Positions 17,659 through 26,193 of a DNA stretch of 41,128 bases are shown piece by piece. Numbering within the stretch: the stretch's first letter is position 1; every line of letters begins with the position of its first letter. The translations under genes were made by a program, and so were the position numbers. Below the pieces are notes generated by a model, which saw only the letters and a list, made by a program, of their open reading frames with translations, was not told the DNA's origin and did no database searches. Source of the stretch: Salinispora cortesiana (GTDB lineage: Bacteria > Actinomycetota > Actinomycetes > Mycobacteriales > Micromonosporaceae); the NCBI RefSeq assembly GCF_000484695.1, contig NZ_AXVR01000044.1, positions 1 through 41,128 on the forward strand. Direction: 5' to 3'.

Positions 17659-18387
17659 TCAGAGGCCGCCGGCGACGCGGAGGATGGTGCCGGTGGTGTA
17701 GCTGGCGTCGGGTCCGAGGAGCCAGGCGATGGCGGCGGCGACTTCGTCGGGTTCGCCGGCGCGCCCGAGTGGGATGCGGGTGGCGGCTTGGTCGGGTCGG
17801 TCGGGCTGGCCGGAGCGGGTGTGGATGTCGGTGCGGATGATGCCGGGGGCGACGGCGTTGACGCGGATGTCGCGGGGGGCGAGTTCTTTGGCCAGGCCGA
17901 TGGTGAGGGCGTCGGTGCCGGCTTTGACGGCGGCGTAGTGGACGTATTCGCCGGGTGAGCCGAGGGTGGCGGCGGCGGAGGAGACGTTGACGATGGCGCC
18001 ACCGGCGGGCATCCGTCGGGCGGCCTGTTGGGCGGCGAGGGTGTAGCCGATGAGGTTGACGTCGACGACGTGGCGTAGGTCGGTGGGGTCGAGGTCGACG
18101 AAGGGGCCGATGGGGCTGGTGACGCCGGCGTTGTTGACCAGGCCGGTGAGCTCGCCAAGGTCGGCGGCGGCGGTGAACAGGGTGGCGAGTTGGTCGGGGT
18201 CGCGGGTGTCGGCGGGTACGGCGATGGCGGTGGTTCCGGTGGCGCGTAGCTCGGCGAGGACGGTGTTGGCAGCGGTGTGGTCGCGTTGGTAGGAGAAGGC
18301 GATGTGGTGGCCGGCGCGGGCGAGGCGGCGGGCGGTGGCGGCGCCGATTCCACGGCTGCCACCGGTGATGACGGTGACCGGACTCAA
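17659..18387 (-). CDS. FabG-like SDR oxidoreductase
   Basis: 242-residue classical SDR: TGGSRGIG cofactor motif (about 8-15), NNAG, catalytic Ser (VNVSSAAA) and YAAVK, followed by PG and a WLLGPDASYTTG ending typical of 3-oxoacyl-ACP-reductase-like enzymes. The start is a TTG at 18387, seven bases after GGAGAG; no ATG or GTG fits. It is the first gene of a likely two-gene operon with the UvrA-like ATPase, so it may modify the compound against which the ATPase protects. That is inference. Confidence 0.9.
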   Translation of the reverse strand: MSPVTVITGGSRGIGAATARRLARAGHHIAFSYQRDHTAANTVLAELRATGTTAIAVPADTRDPDQLATLFTAAADLGELTGLVNNAGVTSPIGPFVDLDPTDLRHVVDVNLIGYTLAAQQAARRMPAGGAIVNVSSAAATLGSPGEYVHYAAVKAGTDALTIGLAKELAPRDIRVNAVAPGIIRTDIHTRSGQPDRPDQAATRIPLGRAGEPDEVAAAIAWLLGPDASYTTGTILRVAGGL

Positions 18388-18518
18388 CGGGGTCTCTCCT
18401 GCTCTGGTGGGTGTGGGGCGAGGCTACCCCGGCGGTCTGATGGGGTGGCGCATCTTGGTTGGGTGGGCGGCTGGTATCAAGTACTGCTGTCGGACAGGTG
18501 TACGGAAGAGGGGGTGTG

Positions 18519-19187
18519 ATGTCGGGGCAGGGTTTGTCCACCGAGGAGGTGGCGGGTATCCGGGAGGCGGTTGCCGCGGGCCGGAAGCCGAAGGTGGTGT
18601 TTACAGCGTCGGCGGGGCAGATTGCGGGGCAGGTCGGTCAGATCGTGGCGTTGACCGACCCGGAGGTCTCCGACGAGTTCGTGGTGGTGCGGTTCGGGCG
18701 GGACGAGTTGCCCTTCTCCCCCGTTGATGTGGCGGTGGCGCCGCGGGGGGCGGGGCGGAAGGTGCCGGCCGGGGAGCCGCCGGCGGCTCCGGAGCCGGAG
18801 TTCGTGTTGGACACGCCGCCGCCGGTGGCCGGGGAGGATTCGTCGGCGCGGCCGGCGGAGTCGGTGAAGCCGGCGCGGCGGGCGGCGAAGCCGATGAAGG
18901 CCACGAAGGCGAAGGGGCCGGCGGGGCTGACGGTGACGTTGGCGTACGCCGAGGGTGAGTGGACGGTGGCGGCGCAGCAGGGGGCGAAGGTGCTCGCCAA
19001 GCCGTATGTGGTGAAGCCGGCGGAGGCGCTGCGGATGGTCGGGCTGGTGGATGTGTCGGGTGTGCAGGAGGCGGTGGAGCAGATCCTCGCCGCGGAGCGG
19101 ACCCAGGCGGAGCAGCAGGCGGAGAAGCTGCGTTCGGAGTTGGCGGAGGTGGAGGCGCGGCTGGCGGAGCTGCGGGAGGCGGGCTGA
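18519..19187 (+). CDS. Conserved actinobacterial protein, possibly DUF6319
   Basis: 222 residues with a folded N-terminal part (GLSTEEVAGIREAVAAGRKP onward, about 1-85), a Pro/Ala/Lys-rich flexible linker (about 85-145, with PARRAAKPMKATKAKG), a second small beta-rich domain (LTVTLAYAEGEWTVAAQQGA) and a C-terminal coiled coil (EQQAEKLRSELAEVEARL). There is no signal peptide or membrane segment. The basic linker would suit nucleic-acid or polymer contact. It resembles proteins filed as DUF6319; function unknown. ATG 18519 follows GAGGGGG, and a strong terminator follows. Confidence 0.75.
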   Translation: MSGQGLSTEEVAGIREAVAAGRKPKVVFTASAGQIAGQVGQIVALTDPEVSDEFVVVRFGRDELPFSPVDVAVAPRGAGRKVPAGEPPAAPEPEFVLDTPPPVAGEDSSARPAESVKPARRAAKPMKATKAKGPAGLTVTLAYAEGEWTVAAQQGAKVLAKPYVVKPAEALRMVGLVDVSGVQEAVEQILAAERTQAEQQAEKLRSELAEVEARLAELREAG

Positions 19188-19197
19188 GTGGCACGAT

Positions 19198-19241
19198 GAC
19201 GGTCGCCCGTCGCCCGGGCTTCCGGGGGACGGGCGACCGTC
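19198..19241 (+). terminator. Strong Rho-independent terminator
   Basis: GACGGTCGCCCGTC (19198-19211) pairs perfectly with GACGGGCGACCGTC (19228-19241), with an inner CCCGG/CCGGG extension and a GTTTTC tract after it. It ends the upstream plus-strand gene and may also act on cydB read-through from the other side. Confidence 0.9.
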
Positions 19242-19262
19242 GTTTTCGGGGGTGTGGTGGGG

Positions 19263-20261
19263 TCAGTGTGGCGGGATGTGGGCCACGCCAATGCGCTTGC
19301 GGAAGACCCAGTAGGTCCAGCCCTGGTAGGCCAGCACGATCGGGGTGAAGATCACCGCCACCCAGGTCATGATTTTCAGGGTGTAGGGGGTGGAGGCGGC
19401 GTTGGTGGCGGTGAGGGTGCCGGCGGCGTCCAGGGTGGAGGGCAGCACGTTCGGGAACAGGGCGGTGAACAGGGTTGCCACGGCCAGGCCGATGGCGGCG
19501 GCGGTGCCGATGAAGGCCCACCCCTCGCGGCGGGCGTAGGCGGCGGCGAGGCCGCCGAGCAGGGCCACGGCGGCGGCGACGGCGAGGGCGATGGCGGCCG
19601 TGTTGGCGCGGATGGTCAGGCTCCAGGTGAGGAACGCGACGGCGAGTACGGCGGTGGCGACGCCGACGCGGACGGCGAGGGCGGCGGCGCGGTCTCGGAT
19701 GTCGCCGACGGTTTTGAGGGCGATGAACACGGCGCCGTGGGTGAGGAACAGGGCGGCGGTGGTGGCGCCGCCGAGGAGTGCGTAGGGGTTGAGGAGGTTG
19801 AAGAATCCGCCGGCGTACTCGTGGTCGGCGGTGAGGGGTACGCCGCGCAGGATGTTGGCGAAGGCGACTCCCCACAGGATGGCGGGGAGTAGGGATCCGA
19901 AGAAGATGGCGTGGTCCCAGCGGCGTTTCCAGGATGCTTCGGGGCGCTTGTGGCGGTACTCGAAGGCGACGCCGCGGGCGATCAGGGCGAGCAGGATGAG
20001 CAGTAGCGGTAGGTAGAAGCCGGAGAAGAGGGTGGCGTACCACTCGGGGAAGGCGGCGAACATGGCGCCGCCGGCGGTGATTAGCCAGACCTCGTTGCCG
20101 TCCCAGACCGGGCCGATGGTGTTGATCAGGACGCGGCGTTCGCGGTCGTCGCGGCCGAGGACCGGTAGGAGCATGCCGACGCCGAAGTCGAAGCCCTCGA
20201 GGATGAAGTAGCCGGTGAACAGCACGGCGACGAGGAGAAACCAGATGGTGGTGAGTTCCAT
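19263..20261 (-). CDS. cydB: Cytochrome bd quinol oxidase subunit II
   Basis: 332-residue integral membrane subunit of the bd-type terminal oxidase. It begins MELTTIWFLLVAVLFTGYFILEGFDFGVG, the conserved first helix of CydB, and continues with GPVWDGNEVWLITAGGAMFAAFP, the family hallmark, and about eight to nine helices. It starts 16 bp after the cydA stop, so the two are co-transcribed. CydB pairs with CydA and carries no haem itself. cydDC, which often follows in actinobacteria, is not adjacent here. Confidence 0.96.
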   Translation of the reverse strand: MELTTIWFLLVAVLFTGYFILEGFDFGVGMLLPVLGRDDRERRVLINTIGPVWDGNEVWLITAGGAMFAAFPEWYATLFSGFYLPLLLILLALIARGVAFEYRHKRPEASWKRRWDHAIFFGSLLPAILWGVAFANILRGVPLTADHEYAGGFFNLLNPYALLGGATTAALFLTHGAVFIALKTVGDIRDRAAALAVRVGVATAVLAVAFLTWSLTIRANTAAIALAVAAAVALLGGLAAAYARREGWAFIGTAAAIGLAVATLFTALFPNVLPSTLDAAGTLTATNAASTPYTLKIMTWVAVIFTPIVLAYQGWTYWVFRKRIGVAHIPPH

Positions 20262-20277
20262 GTGGGGGCTCCGCAGA

Positions 20278-21690
20278 TCAGTAGGCGAAGGCGAGCGGGC
20301 GCTCGGCGTCGTCGGTGTCGTCGGGGTCGGGTTCCGGGGTCAGGTCGGGTACGCCGGCCTTGGCGTAGCGGATGAGGAGTTTGCATTCGATGACGGCGAG
20401 GGCGGCGTAGATGAGGGTGAAGGCGGTGAACGAGGTGAGGACTTCGGCCATCGACACGCTGCGGGAGACACCGTCGCGGGTGAGCATTTCGCCGAAGACG
20501 ATCCAGGGTTGGCGGCCCATCTCGGTGAAGATCCAGCCGAAGGAGTTCGCGGCGAGTGGTAGTAGGGGCATGACCAGGCCGGCGCGGAGTAGCCAGCGGC
20601 TGGTGGGGGTGCGGCCCTTGCGTTGGCTCCAGAGCACCAGGAGGGCGATTGCGGCGGCGGCCAGCCCGAAGCCGATCATGAGGCGGAAGCTCCAGTAGGT
20701 GACCGGGATGATCGGGGTGTAGCTGCCGGCGCCGTACTGGGCGGTGTATTGGGCTTGGAGGTCGTTGATGCCGCTCACGGTGCCGTTGGGGTCGCCGGTG
20801 CTGAGGTAGGACAGCAGGTAGGGGATCTTCAGGGCGAAGAGTTCGCGGCTGCCGTCGAGGCTGCCGACGGTGAGTACGGAGAACGAGGCGGGGCTCTCGG
20901 TGTCGTAGAGGCCTTCGGCGGCGGCCATCTTCATGGGCTGCACCTGGGTCATGATCTTGCCTTGGATGTCGCCGGTGATCATGACGGCGGTGGCGGAGAT
21001 CAGGGTGACCCAGGATCCGAACTTGGCGGCGAACCGGTAGGCCGGGGTGTCTGTGGAGTCCGGCCGGCGGATCAGGTGCCACAGGGCGACGGCGACGAGG
21101 AGGGAGCCGGCGACGAGGAAGGCGCCGGCGATGGTGTGCGGGAAGGTGATCAGGGCGACCTTGTTGGTTAGGACGGCGACGAAGTCGGTCAGTTCGGCGC
21201 GGCCGGTGTCGGGGTTGATCTGGTAGCCGACGGGGTTTTGCATGAACGAGTTCGCGGCGAGGATGAAGTAGGCCGACAGGTTGGTGCCGATGGCGGCGGC
21301 CCAGATGGTGGCTAGGTGTAGGCGTTTGGGTAGCCGGTCCCAGCCGAAGATCCAGAGGCCGATGAAGGTGGATTCGAGGAAGAAGGCGACCAGGGCTTCG
21401 ATGGCCAGGGGGGCCCCGAAAATGTCGCCGACGAAGCGGGAGTAGTCGCTCCAGTTCATGCCGAACTGGAATTCCTGCACGATTCCGGTGACCACACCCA
21501 TCGCGAAGTTGATCAGGAAGAGTTTGCCGTAGAACTTGGTGAGTTTGAGGTATTTCTCGTTGCCGGTGCGGTGCCAGAGCGTTTGCAGGATGGCGACCAG
21601 GATGGACAGGCCGATGGTCAGTGGCACGAACAGGAAGTGGTAGACGGTGGTGACACCGAACTGCCAACGGGCGACGTCTAACGCGTCCAC
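20278..21690 (-). CDS. cydA: Cytochrome bd quinol oxidase subunit I
   Basis: 470-residue haem-bearing subunit that oxidises quinol and reduces O2 to water with high oxygen affinity. N-terminal VARWQFGVTTVYHFLFVPLTIG carries a haem-ligand His. EALVAFFLESTFIGLW carries the proton-path glutamate, and GRQPW lies near the C-terminal end. The quinol loop is of the short type. The start is GTG 21690. A BlaI/CopY-like dyad lies 25-40 bp upstream, pointing to repressor control. It forms an operon with cydB. Confidence 0.96.
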   Translation of the reverse strand: MDALDVARWQFGVTTVYHFLFVPLTIGLSILVAILQTLWHRTGNEKYLKLTKFYGKLFLINFAMGVVTGIVQEFQFGMNWSDYSRFVGDIFGAPLAIEALVAFFLESTFIGLWIFGWDRLPKRLHLATIWAAAIGTNLSAYFILAANSFMQNPVGYQINPDTGRAELTDFVAVLTNKVALITFPHTIAGAFLVAGSLLVAVALWHLIRRPDSTDTPAYRFAAKFGSWVTLISATAVMITGDIQGKIMTQVQPMKMAAAEGLYDTESPASFSVLTVGSLDGSRELFALKIPYLLSYLSTGDPNGTVSGINDLQAQYTAQYGAGSYTPIIPVTYWSFRLMIGFGLAAAAIALLVLWSQRKGRTPTSRWLLRAGLVMPLLPLAANSFGWIFTEMGRQPWIVFGEMLTRDGVSRSVSMAEVLTSFTAFTLIYAALAVIECKLLIRYAKAGVPDLTPEPDPDDTDDAERPLAFAY

Positions 21691-21714
21691 CTGTGACCCC
21701 CAGATCTACAGACT

Positions 21715-21751
21715 TACTACGAAGCGTAGTAGATACTACAGTCGGTCGTAG
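21715..21751. promoter_or_regulatory. BlaI/CopY-type operator upstream of cydA
   Basis: A perfect dyad TACTACG-AAG-CGTAGTA at 21715-21731, followed by a second imperfect one, CTAC-N8-GTAG, at 21736-21751. BlaI/MecI/CopY-family repressors bind TACA/TGTA-type dyads, and mycobacterial BlaI sites contain TACTAC/GTAGTA half-sites. Two sites spaced about two helical turns apart fit cooperative repression. Confidence 0.65.
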
Positions 21752-21856
21752 AAGAATTCTCAGGGGGCGGGGGGCCTGAGGTCCCGGGACCAACGGCCTC
21801 GGTCATGGGGGGTCGACGGCCCGCTGGGTGCGCACCCGTGCGATCATGAAGCGCTG

Positions 21857-22624
21857 ATGGAGACTGGGCACCCCGAATGGCGAGCGCCGCTAATCTGGCG
21901 TACCGCACAACCACTCGCCCGCGTCGTGGTCGGCGCCCTGGCCCGGCTGGAGGTGGCCGACGAGATTCCGGGGCACCTACGCCCCGGGCCCCTGCTACTG
22001 GCCGCCAACCACATCAGCCCGTTCGACCCCATCGTGCTCGCCGCCGCCTGCCACTCGGTGGGGATCGCGCCGCGGATCATGGCCACCGGTGGGCTGTTCC
22101 GCGCCCCGCTGGTCGGTGCCGCCATGCGGCACGCCGGGCACATCCGGGTCGACCGGGGTGCCAGCACCGTGGCTGAGGCGATGACGGTGGCCGCCGACGC
22201 CCTGGCCGACGGCGCGGCCATCCTGGTCTACCCGGAAGGCCGCATCGGTCTGGATCCGGGGCTCTGGCCCGAGCGGGGCAAGACCGGCGCCGCCCGGCTC
22301 GCCCTGAGCTGTGGTGTGCCCGTGATCCCGGTCGCGCAGTGGGGCGCGCACGAGGTGCTCCCCTACCGGACCCCGAAAGGGCTGGTGCGCGCGCTCGCCC
22401 GCACCGTCACCCACCGGCGGGTGGTCCGGGTACGCTTCGGCGCCCCGGTCGACCTCACCGACCTGGCGCCCGGCGCACCCGGCGTGGCCCGCCGGGCCAC
22501 CGACCGGATCATCGATGCGATCACGGACACGCTGGCCTCACTTCGGCCCGACGAACCCGACCGGCCTCGCCATGTTGATCCCGGGCGGCCGGTCGACACC
22601 AGCCGCTCCCACCGTCGGAGCTGA
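21857..22624 (+). CDS. Lysophospholipid acyltransferase (PlsC family)
   Basis: 255-residue 1-acylglycerol-3-phosphate acyltransferase-like enzyme for phospholipid synthesis. The catalytic NHxxxxD motif reads NHISPFD (about 51-57), and the substrate-binding YPEGR motif follows near residue 125, with VPVIPVAQWG closing the fold. An Arg/Pro-rich tail (about 225-255) is unlike the core. It is the first of a plus-strand run with GDPD and a UMF1-type transporter, so a membrane-lipid theme is likely. Confidence 0.9.
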   Translation: METGHPEWRAPLIWRTAQPLARVVVGALARLEVADEIPGHLRPGPLLLAANHISPFDPIVLAAACHSVGIAPRIMATGGLFRAPLVGAAMRHAGHIRVDRGASTVAEAMTVAADALADGAAILVYPEGRIGLDPGLWPERGKTGAARLALSCGVPVIPVAQWGAHEVLPYRTPKGLVRALARTVTHRRVVRVRFGAPVDLTDLAPGAPGVARRATDRIIDAITDTLASLRPDEPDRPRHVDPGRPVDTSRSHRRS

Positions 22625-22688
22625 CACCCGCCACTTTCGGGCTCTCGCCCACTACCTGACGACCCGATTGGCCGGCATACTTCTCGGC

Positions 22689-23459
22689 GTGCTGACCGGC
22701 CCGTGCCCCTATCTCGACACACCAGCGCCGCTGGCATTCGCCCACCGTGGTGGCGCCGCCCAGGGTGACGAGAACACGGCCGCGGCATTTGCCCGGGCCG
22801 TCGGCCTGGGCTACCGGTACGTCGAGACCGATGTGCACGCCACCGCCGACGGCGTCGCGGTGGTCTTCCACGACCCCACGCTGCACCGGGTGACCGGCTC
22901 CCCCGGTCGAATCGCCGAGCTGCGGTGGGCCGACCTGGCGACGGTGCGCGTCGGTGGGGCGTCCGTCGTGCCCCGCCTGGACGAGGTGCTGCACGCCTGG
23001 CCGCAGGTTCGGTTCAACGTAGACGTCAAGGCCGGCTCCGGCGTCGAACCGGCGGTGGCCGCCGTCGAGCGCGCCGGCTCCGGCGATCGGGTGCTGTTGG
23101 CCTCGTTCAGTGACGCGCGGTTGTCCCGGATGCGGGCGCTGACCCAGGGCCGGATCGCCACCAGTCTCGGGGTGCGAGGTGTGGCGCGACTGCGGGTGGC
23201 GTCGTTGGCCGGCCGGCGGGTTCGGCTGCCGGAGTCGGTGGTCGCCGCGCAGGTGCCGGTGCGGTATGGGCGGCTGCGGGTCACCGACCGCCGGTTTCTG
23301 GCCTACTGTCACCGTCTCGGGCTGCAGGTGCATGTCTGGACCATTGACGAACCCGCCGAGATGCACGAGTTACTGGACCTCGGGGTGGATGGCATCATGA
23401 CCGATCACGTGGGTGTGCTGCGCGAGGTCTACCGCAGCCGCGGCCACTGGGCCGCCTGA
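22689..23459 (+). CDS. Glycerophosphodiester phosphodiesterase
   Basis: 256-residue TIM-barrel GDPD that hydrolyses glycerophosphodiesters to glycerol-3-phosphate and an alcohol. Signature residues are AHRGG (about 18-22), ENT, ETDVHATADG for metal binding, HDPTLHRVT, NVDVK and the closing VHVWTIDEP and GVDGIMTDH. GTG 22689 is chosen over longer frames because a -10-like CATACT (22676-22681) sits 7 bp upstream, suggesting a leaderless mRNA, and the domain starts directly. No signal peptide is seen, so it is cytoplasmic. Confidence 0.9.
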   Translation: MLTGPCPYLDTPAPLAFAHRGGAAQGDENTAAAFARAVGLGYRYVETDVHATADGVAVVFHDPTLHRVTGSPGRIAELRWADLATVRVGGASVVPRLDEVLHAWPQVRFNVDVKAGSGVEPAVAAVERAGSGDRVLLASFSDARLSRMRALTQGRIATSLGVRGVARLRVASLAGRRVRLPESVVAAQVPVRYGRLRVTDRRFLAYCHRLGLQVHVWTIDEPAEMHELLDLGVDGIMTDHVGVLREVYRSRGHWAA

Positions 23460-23479
23460 TTTCAAGGGTAGAACCGGAC

Positions 23480-24874
23480 ATGTCCGCCACCGCCGCCCCC
23501 GCCGTTGACGACACTCCCCCCACCCCGCGCAGCAGCCGCCGGGAACGCACCGGGTGGTATTTCTACGACTGGGCGAACTCGGCGTTCCAGACCACCGTCA
23601 TCACCGTGTTTCTCGGCCCGTTCCTCACCACGGTGGCGGAGCAGGCGGCCGGCTGCGAGCTCGGTGCGGACAGCTGCCTCGGGTACGTGTACCCGCTGGG
23701 GATTAAGGTCGCCGTTGGGTCGTACTACCCGTATCTGATTTCGCTGTCGGTGCTGCTCACCGTCTTCGTGTTGCCGGTTGTCGGCGCGATCGCCGACCGG
23801 ACGCGGCACAAGAAGCGGCTACTCGCCGCCGCGGCCTACGTCGGTGCCGGTGCGACTGTCGCGATGGCCTTCGTCACCGGGGAGCGGTACCTGCTCGGCG
23901 GGGCACTGTTCCTGGTCGCCAATATCGCCTTCGGCGCCGCGATCGTGGTCTACAACTCCTTCTTGCCGCAGCTGGGTGGGCCGGACGACCGGGACGGCAT
24001 CTCGAGCCGGGGATGGGCGTTGGGGTACCTCGGCGGGGGTCTGCTGCTGGCGCTCAACCTGGCCGTGGTCACCGCGTTGACCGAGGAGGGCAACCCGCAG
24101 CGCACCCTGGATCTGGCCCGCTGGTCGATCGTCTCGGCGGGCGCGTGGTGGGCCGCGTTCACCCTGGTGCCGCTGCGCTGGCTCCGCGAGCATCCCACCG
24201 CCGCGGCGCTGACCAGCGGCGGTAACGTGCTCACCGATGGCTTCCGGCAGCTCGGGAGCACCCTACGGCAGCTGCGGGCGTATCCGTTGACGCTGTTCTT
24301 CCTGCTGGCGTTCCTGGTCTACAACGACGGCATCGCGACGGTCATCACCCTGTCCTCCCAGTACGGCACCGAAGAGCTGCGGCTGACCCAGAGCACCCTG
24401 ATCGTCACCATCTTGTTGGTGCAGTTCCTCGCCTTTGGTGGCGCGCTGCTGCTCGGCGCGCTCGCCCGGCGGATCGGCGCGTGGAAGACCGTCCTGTTCA
24501 GCCTGGTGCTGTGGATCGCGGTGGTGATCGCCGCGTTCCGGCTACCCGCCGAGGCGCCGCTGCCGTTCATGGCGCTCGGCGCGGCCATCGGGCTGGTGCT
24601 CGGTGGTAGCCAGGCGTTGAGCCGGTCGTTGTTCAGCCAGCTCATCCCCGCCGGTAAGGAGGGTGAGTACTACGGCTTCTACGAGATCAGTGACCGGGGT
24701 ACCAGCTGGCTTGGTCCGCTGGCCTTCGGGCTGGTGTTCCAGCTGACCAACTCCTACCGGGTGGGCCTGGTCTCGCTGTTGATCTTCTTCGTGGTCGGGT
24801 TCGTGCTGCTGCTGGCGGTCCCGATGCGGCGGGCGATCGTGGCCGCGGGGAACCGACCGCCGCGGGTGCTGTGA
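23480..24874 (+). CDS. UMF1-type MFS transporter
   Basis: 464-residue transporter with about 12 helices. The N-terminal WYFYDWANSAFQTTVITVFLG is the hallmark of the UMF1/Atg22-like major facilitator group, and AIADRTRHKKR is the A-like loop. C-terminal GGSQALSRSLFSQLIP and GEYYGFYEISDRGTSWLGPL are also family-typical. The substrate in bacteria is unknown; the fungal relatives export amino acids from vacuoles. It starts 20 bp after the GDPD stop and is probably in the same operon. Confidence 0.9.
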   Translation: MSATAAPAVDDTPPTPRSSRRERTGWYFYDWANSAFQTTVITVFLGPFLTTVAEQAAGCELGADSCLGYVYPLGIKVAVGSYYPYLISLSVLLTVFVLPVVGAIADRTRHKKRLLAAAAYVGAGATVAMAFVTGERYLLGGALFLVANIAFGAAIVVYNSFLPQLGGPDDRDGISSRGWALGYLGGGLLLALNLAVVTALTEEGNPQRTLDLARWSIVSAGAWWAAFTLVPLRWLREHPTAAALTSGGNVLTDGFRQLGSTLRQLRAYPLTLFFLLAFLVYNDGIATVITLSSQYGTEELRLTQSTLIVTILLVQFLAFGGALLLGALARRIGAWKTVLFSLVLWIAVVIAAFRLPAEAPLPFMALGAAIGLVLGGSQALSRSLFSQLIPAGKEGEYYGFYEISDRGTSWLGPLAFGLVFQLTNSYRVGLVSLLIFFVVGFVLLLAVPMRRAIVAAGNRPPRVL

Positions 24875-24928
24875 GCCGATCGATCGCCGCCGCCGCTGCG
24901 GTGGGTTGATGGGCTAGGCTGCCGGACC

Positions 24929-25627
24929 GTGACCGACCACGCCCCCACCGATTCGGCCTGCCCGACCCCCGTGCCCCGATCGCCCGTCCGCGCCGGTGGG
25001 GACGGGCGTCCGCTGCACGCCGCGGCGCTGCGGTTCTACTGGGGCCCGATGGACTGCGGCAAGTCCACCATGGCGCTACAGATGAACTACAACCACGCCC
25101 GGCAAGGGCGGCGGGGCCTGGTCACCACCCGTATCGACCGGTCGTTGGGCCCGCGGGTGACCACCCGCGTCGGGTTGGCGCACGAGGCGATTGAGGTCAC
25201 TGATGAGCTGGACCTGCGTGCCCTGGTCCGCAGCCGGCGGGCTGAGGGGAGCCAGGTCAACTACCTGATCTGCGACGAGGCCAGCTTCTACCAGGTCGAG
25301 CAGGTCGAGCAGCTGGCCGAGTTGGTTGACGCCGACGACGTTGACGTCTATGCGTTCGGTCTGGCGACCGACTTTCGGTCCCGAATGTTCCCGGCCGCGC
25401 GGCGGCTGTTCGAGTTGGCGGACTCGGTGGCCCGGATCCAGGTGGAGGTGCTCTGCTGGTGCGGGCGGGAGGGGCTGCTCAACGCCCGCGTGATCAACGG
25501 GCGGGTGGCGCGGGAGGGCGCGCAGGTGGTTGTCGGCGACACGGCCGAGACCGCCCAGGTGCGCTACCAGGTGCTCTGCCGGCGCCACCACCGCGCCGGC
25601 GAGCTGGGGCCGGCCACGTCCGGCTGA
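24929..25627 (+). CDS. tdk: Thymidine kinase
   Basis: 232-residue type II thymidine kinase, which phosphorylates thymidine for salvage. The P-loop is GPMDCGKST (about 33-41), the Walker-B/catalytic region is CDEASFYQVEQ, then YAFGLATDFRSRMFP forms the lasso, and a structural zinc site is made by CWCG and CRRHH. About 30 residues precede the fold. GTG 24929 follows a -10-like TAGGCT (24915-24920) by 8 bp, so the transcript may be leaderless. Confidence 0.94.
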   Translation: MTDHAPTDSACPTPVPRSPVRAGGDGRPLHAAALRFYWGPMDCGKSTMALQMNYNHARQGRRGLVTTRIDRSLGPRVTTRVGLAHEAIEVTDELDLRALVRSRRAEGSQVNYLICDEASFYQVEQVEQLAELVDADDVDVYAFGLATDFRSRMFPAARRLFELADSVARIQVEVLCWCGREGLLNARVINGRVAREGAQVVVGDTAETAQVRYQVLCRRHHRAGELGPATSG

Positions 25628-25652
25628 CCGGATCATGCCCGGTCCGGGTGAA

Positions 25653-26111
25653 TCAGTACGGGTCGCCGCAGACCCGCCAGCCGCCGTCCTCGGTGACGAT
25701 GGATAGCTCCCGCTGTTCGGTGCTGCCGCTGTCGCGGGTCAGCCGTACGGTGACGGTGCCCTGTGGTCGGCCGCGGCGGCTGGTGACGGCGACATCGACG
25801 ATCTCGTAATCCTGCACGGTCGGCGGGGTTCGTACCCAGCTGGTGAAGCCGATTTTGCTCCACCGGCTGCGGGAGTCGGCGCAGAGCTGTTCGTAGGCGC
25901 CGGCGGTGTCCCCGGTGGTGAGCTGGCGTAGGAAGCTGTCGGCGGTGAGCCGTACCGGCGCGGCGGCGCGGGTCACCGCCTGCAGGTTCCACGCGGCCAG
26001 CCCGGCGACACCCACGCAGCAGAACAGGGCCATGGCGCCTGCGACGACCAGGCCGGTGCGGACCGGCCGTCGTGGCTGCGACGGCCGAATCCACGGCGGC
26101 TCGGCGTTCAC
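25653..26111 (-). CDS. Membrane-anchored protein with NTF2-like lipoprotein-type domain
   Basis: 152 residues: a proline-rich cytoplasmic start, one membrane helix (TGLVVAGAMALFCCVGVAGLAAW, about 19-41, cited only as a span) and an extracytoplasmic domain of about 105 residues. The domain has the pattern SFLRQLTTGDTAGAYEQLC..SRSRW and a closing GGWRVCGDPY, like DUF4878/NTF2-like accessory domains of actinobacterial secreted proteins. Start is GTG 26111. It is convergent with thymidine kinase; role unknown. Confidence 0.75.
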   Translation of the reverse strand: MNAEPPWIRPSQPRRPVRTGLVVAGAMALFCCVGVAGLAAWNLQAVTRAAAPVRLTADSFLRQLTTGDTAGAYEQLCADSRSRWSKIGFTSWVRTPPTVQDYEIVDVAVTSRRGRPQGTVTVRLTRDSGSTEQRELSIVTEDGGWRVCGDPY

Positions 26112-26170
26112 ACCCTTCGACGGTAGAGACTTGGCCTCGGGCGATGGTGCGGAATACCGCGACGCACGGC

Positions 26171-26187
26171 GGAAATATTTCCATAAT
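26171..26187 (+). promoter_or_regulatory. Palindromic operator overlapping a leaderless -10 site of the cyclitol cluster
   Basis: The perfect 12-bp palindrome GGAAATATTTCC (26171-26182) abuts the -10-like CATAAT (26182-26187), one mismatch from TATAAT. The ATG of the dehydrogenase begins 6 bp later, so transcription should start at or near the ATG. A repressor bound to the palindrome would block the promoter. No clear -35 is visible. Confidence 0.6.
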
Positions 26188-26193
26188 CACGGT

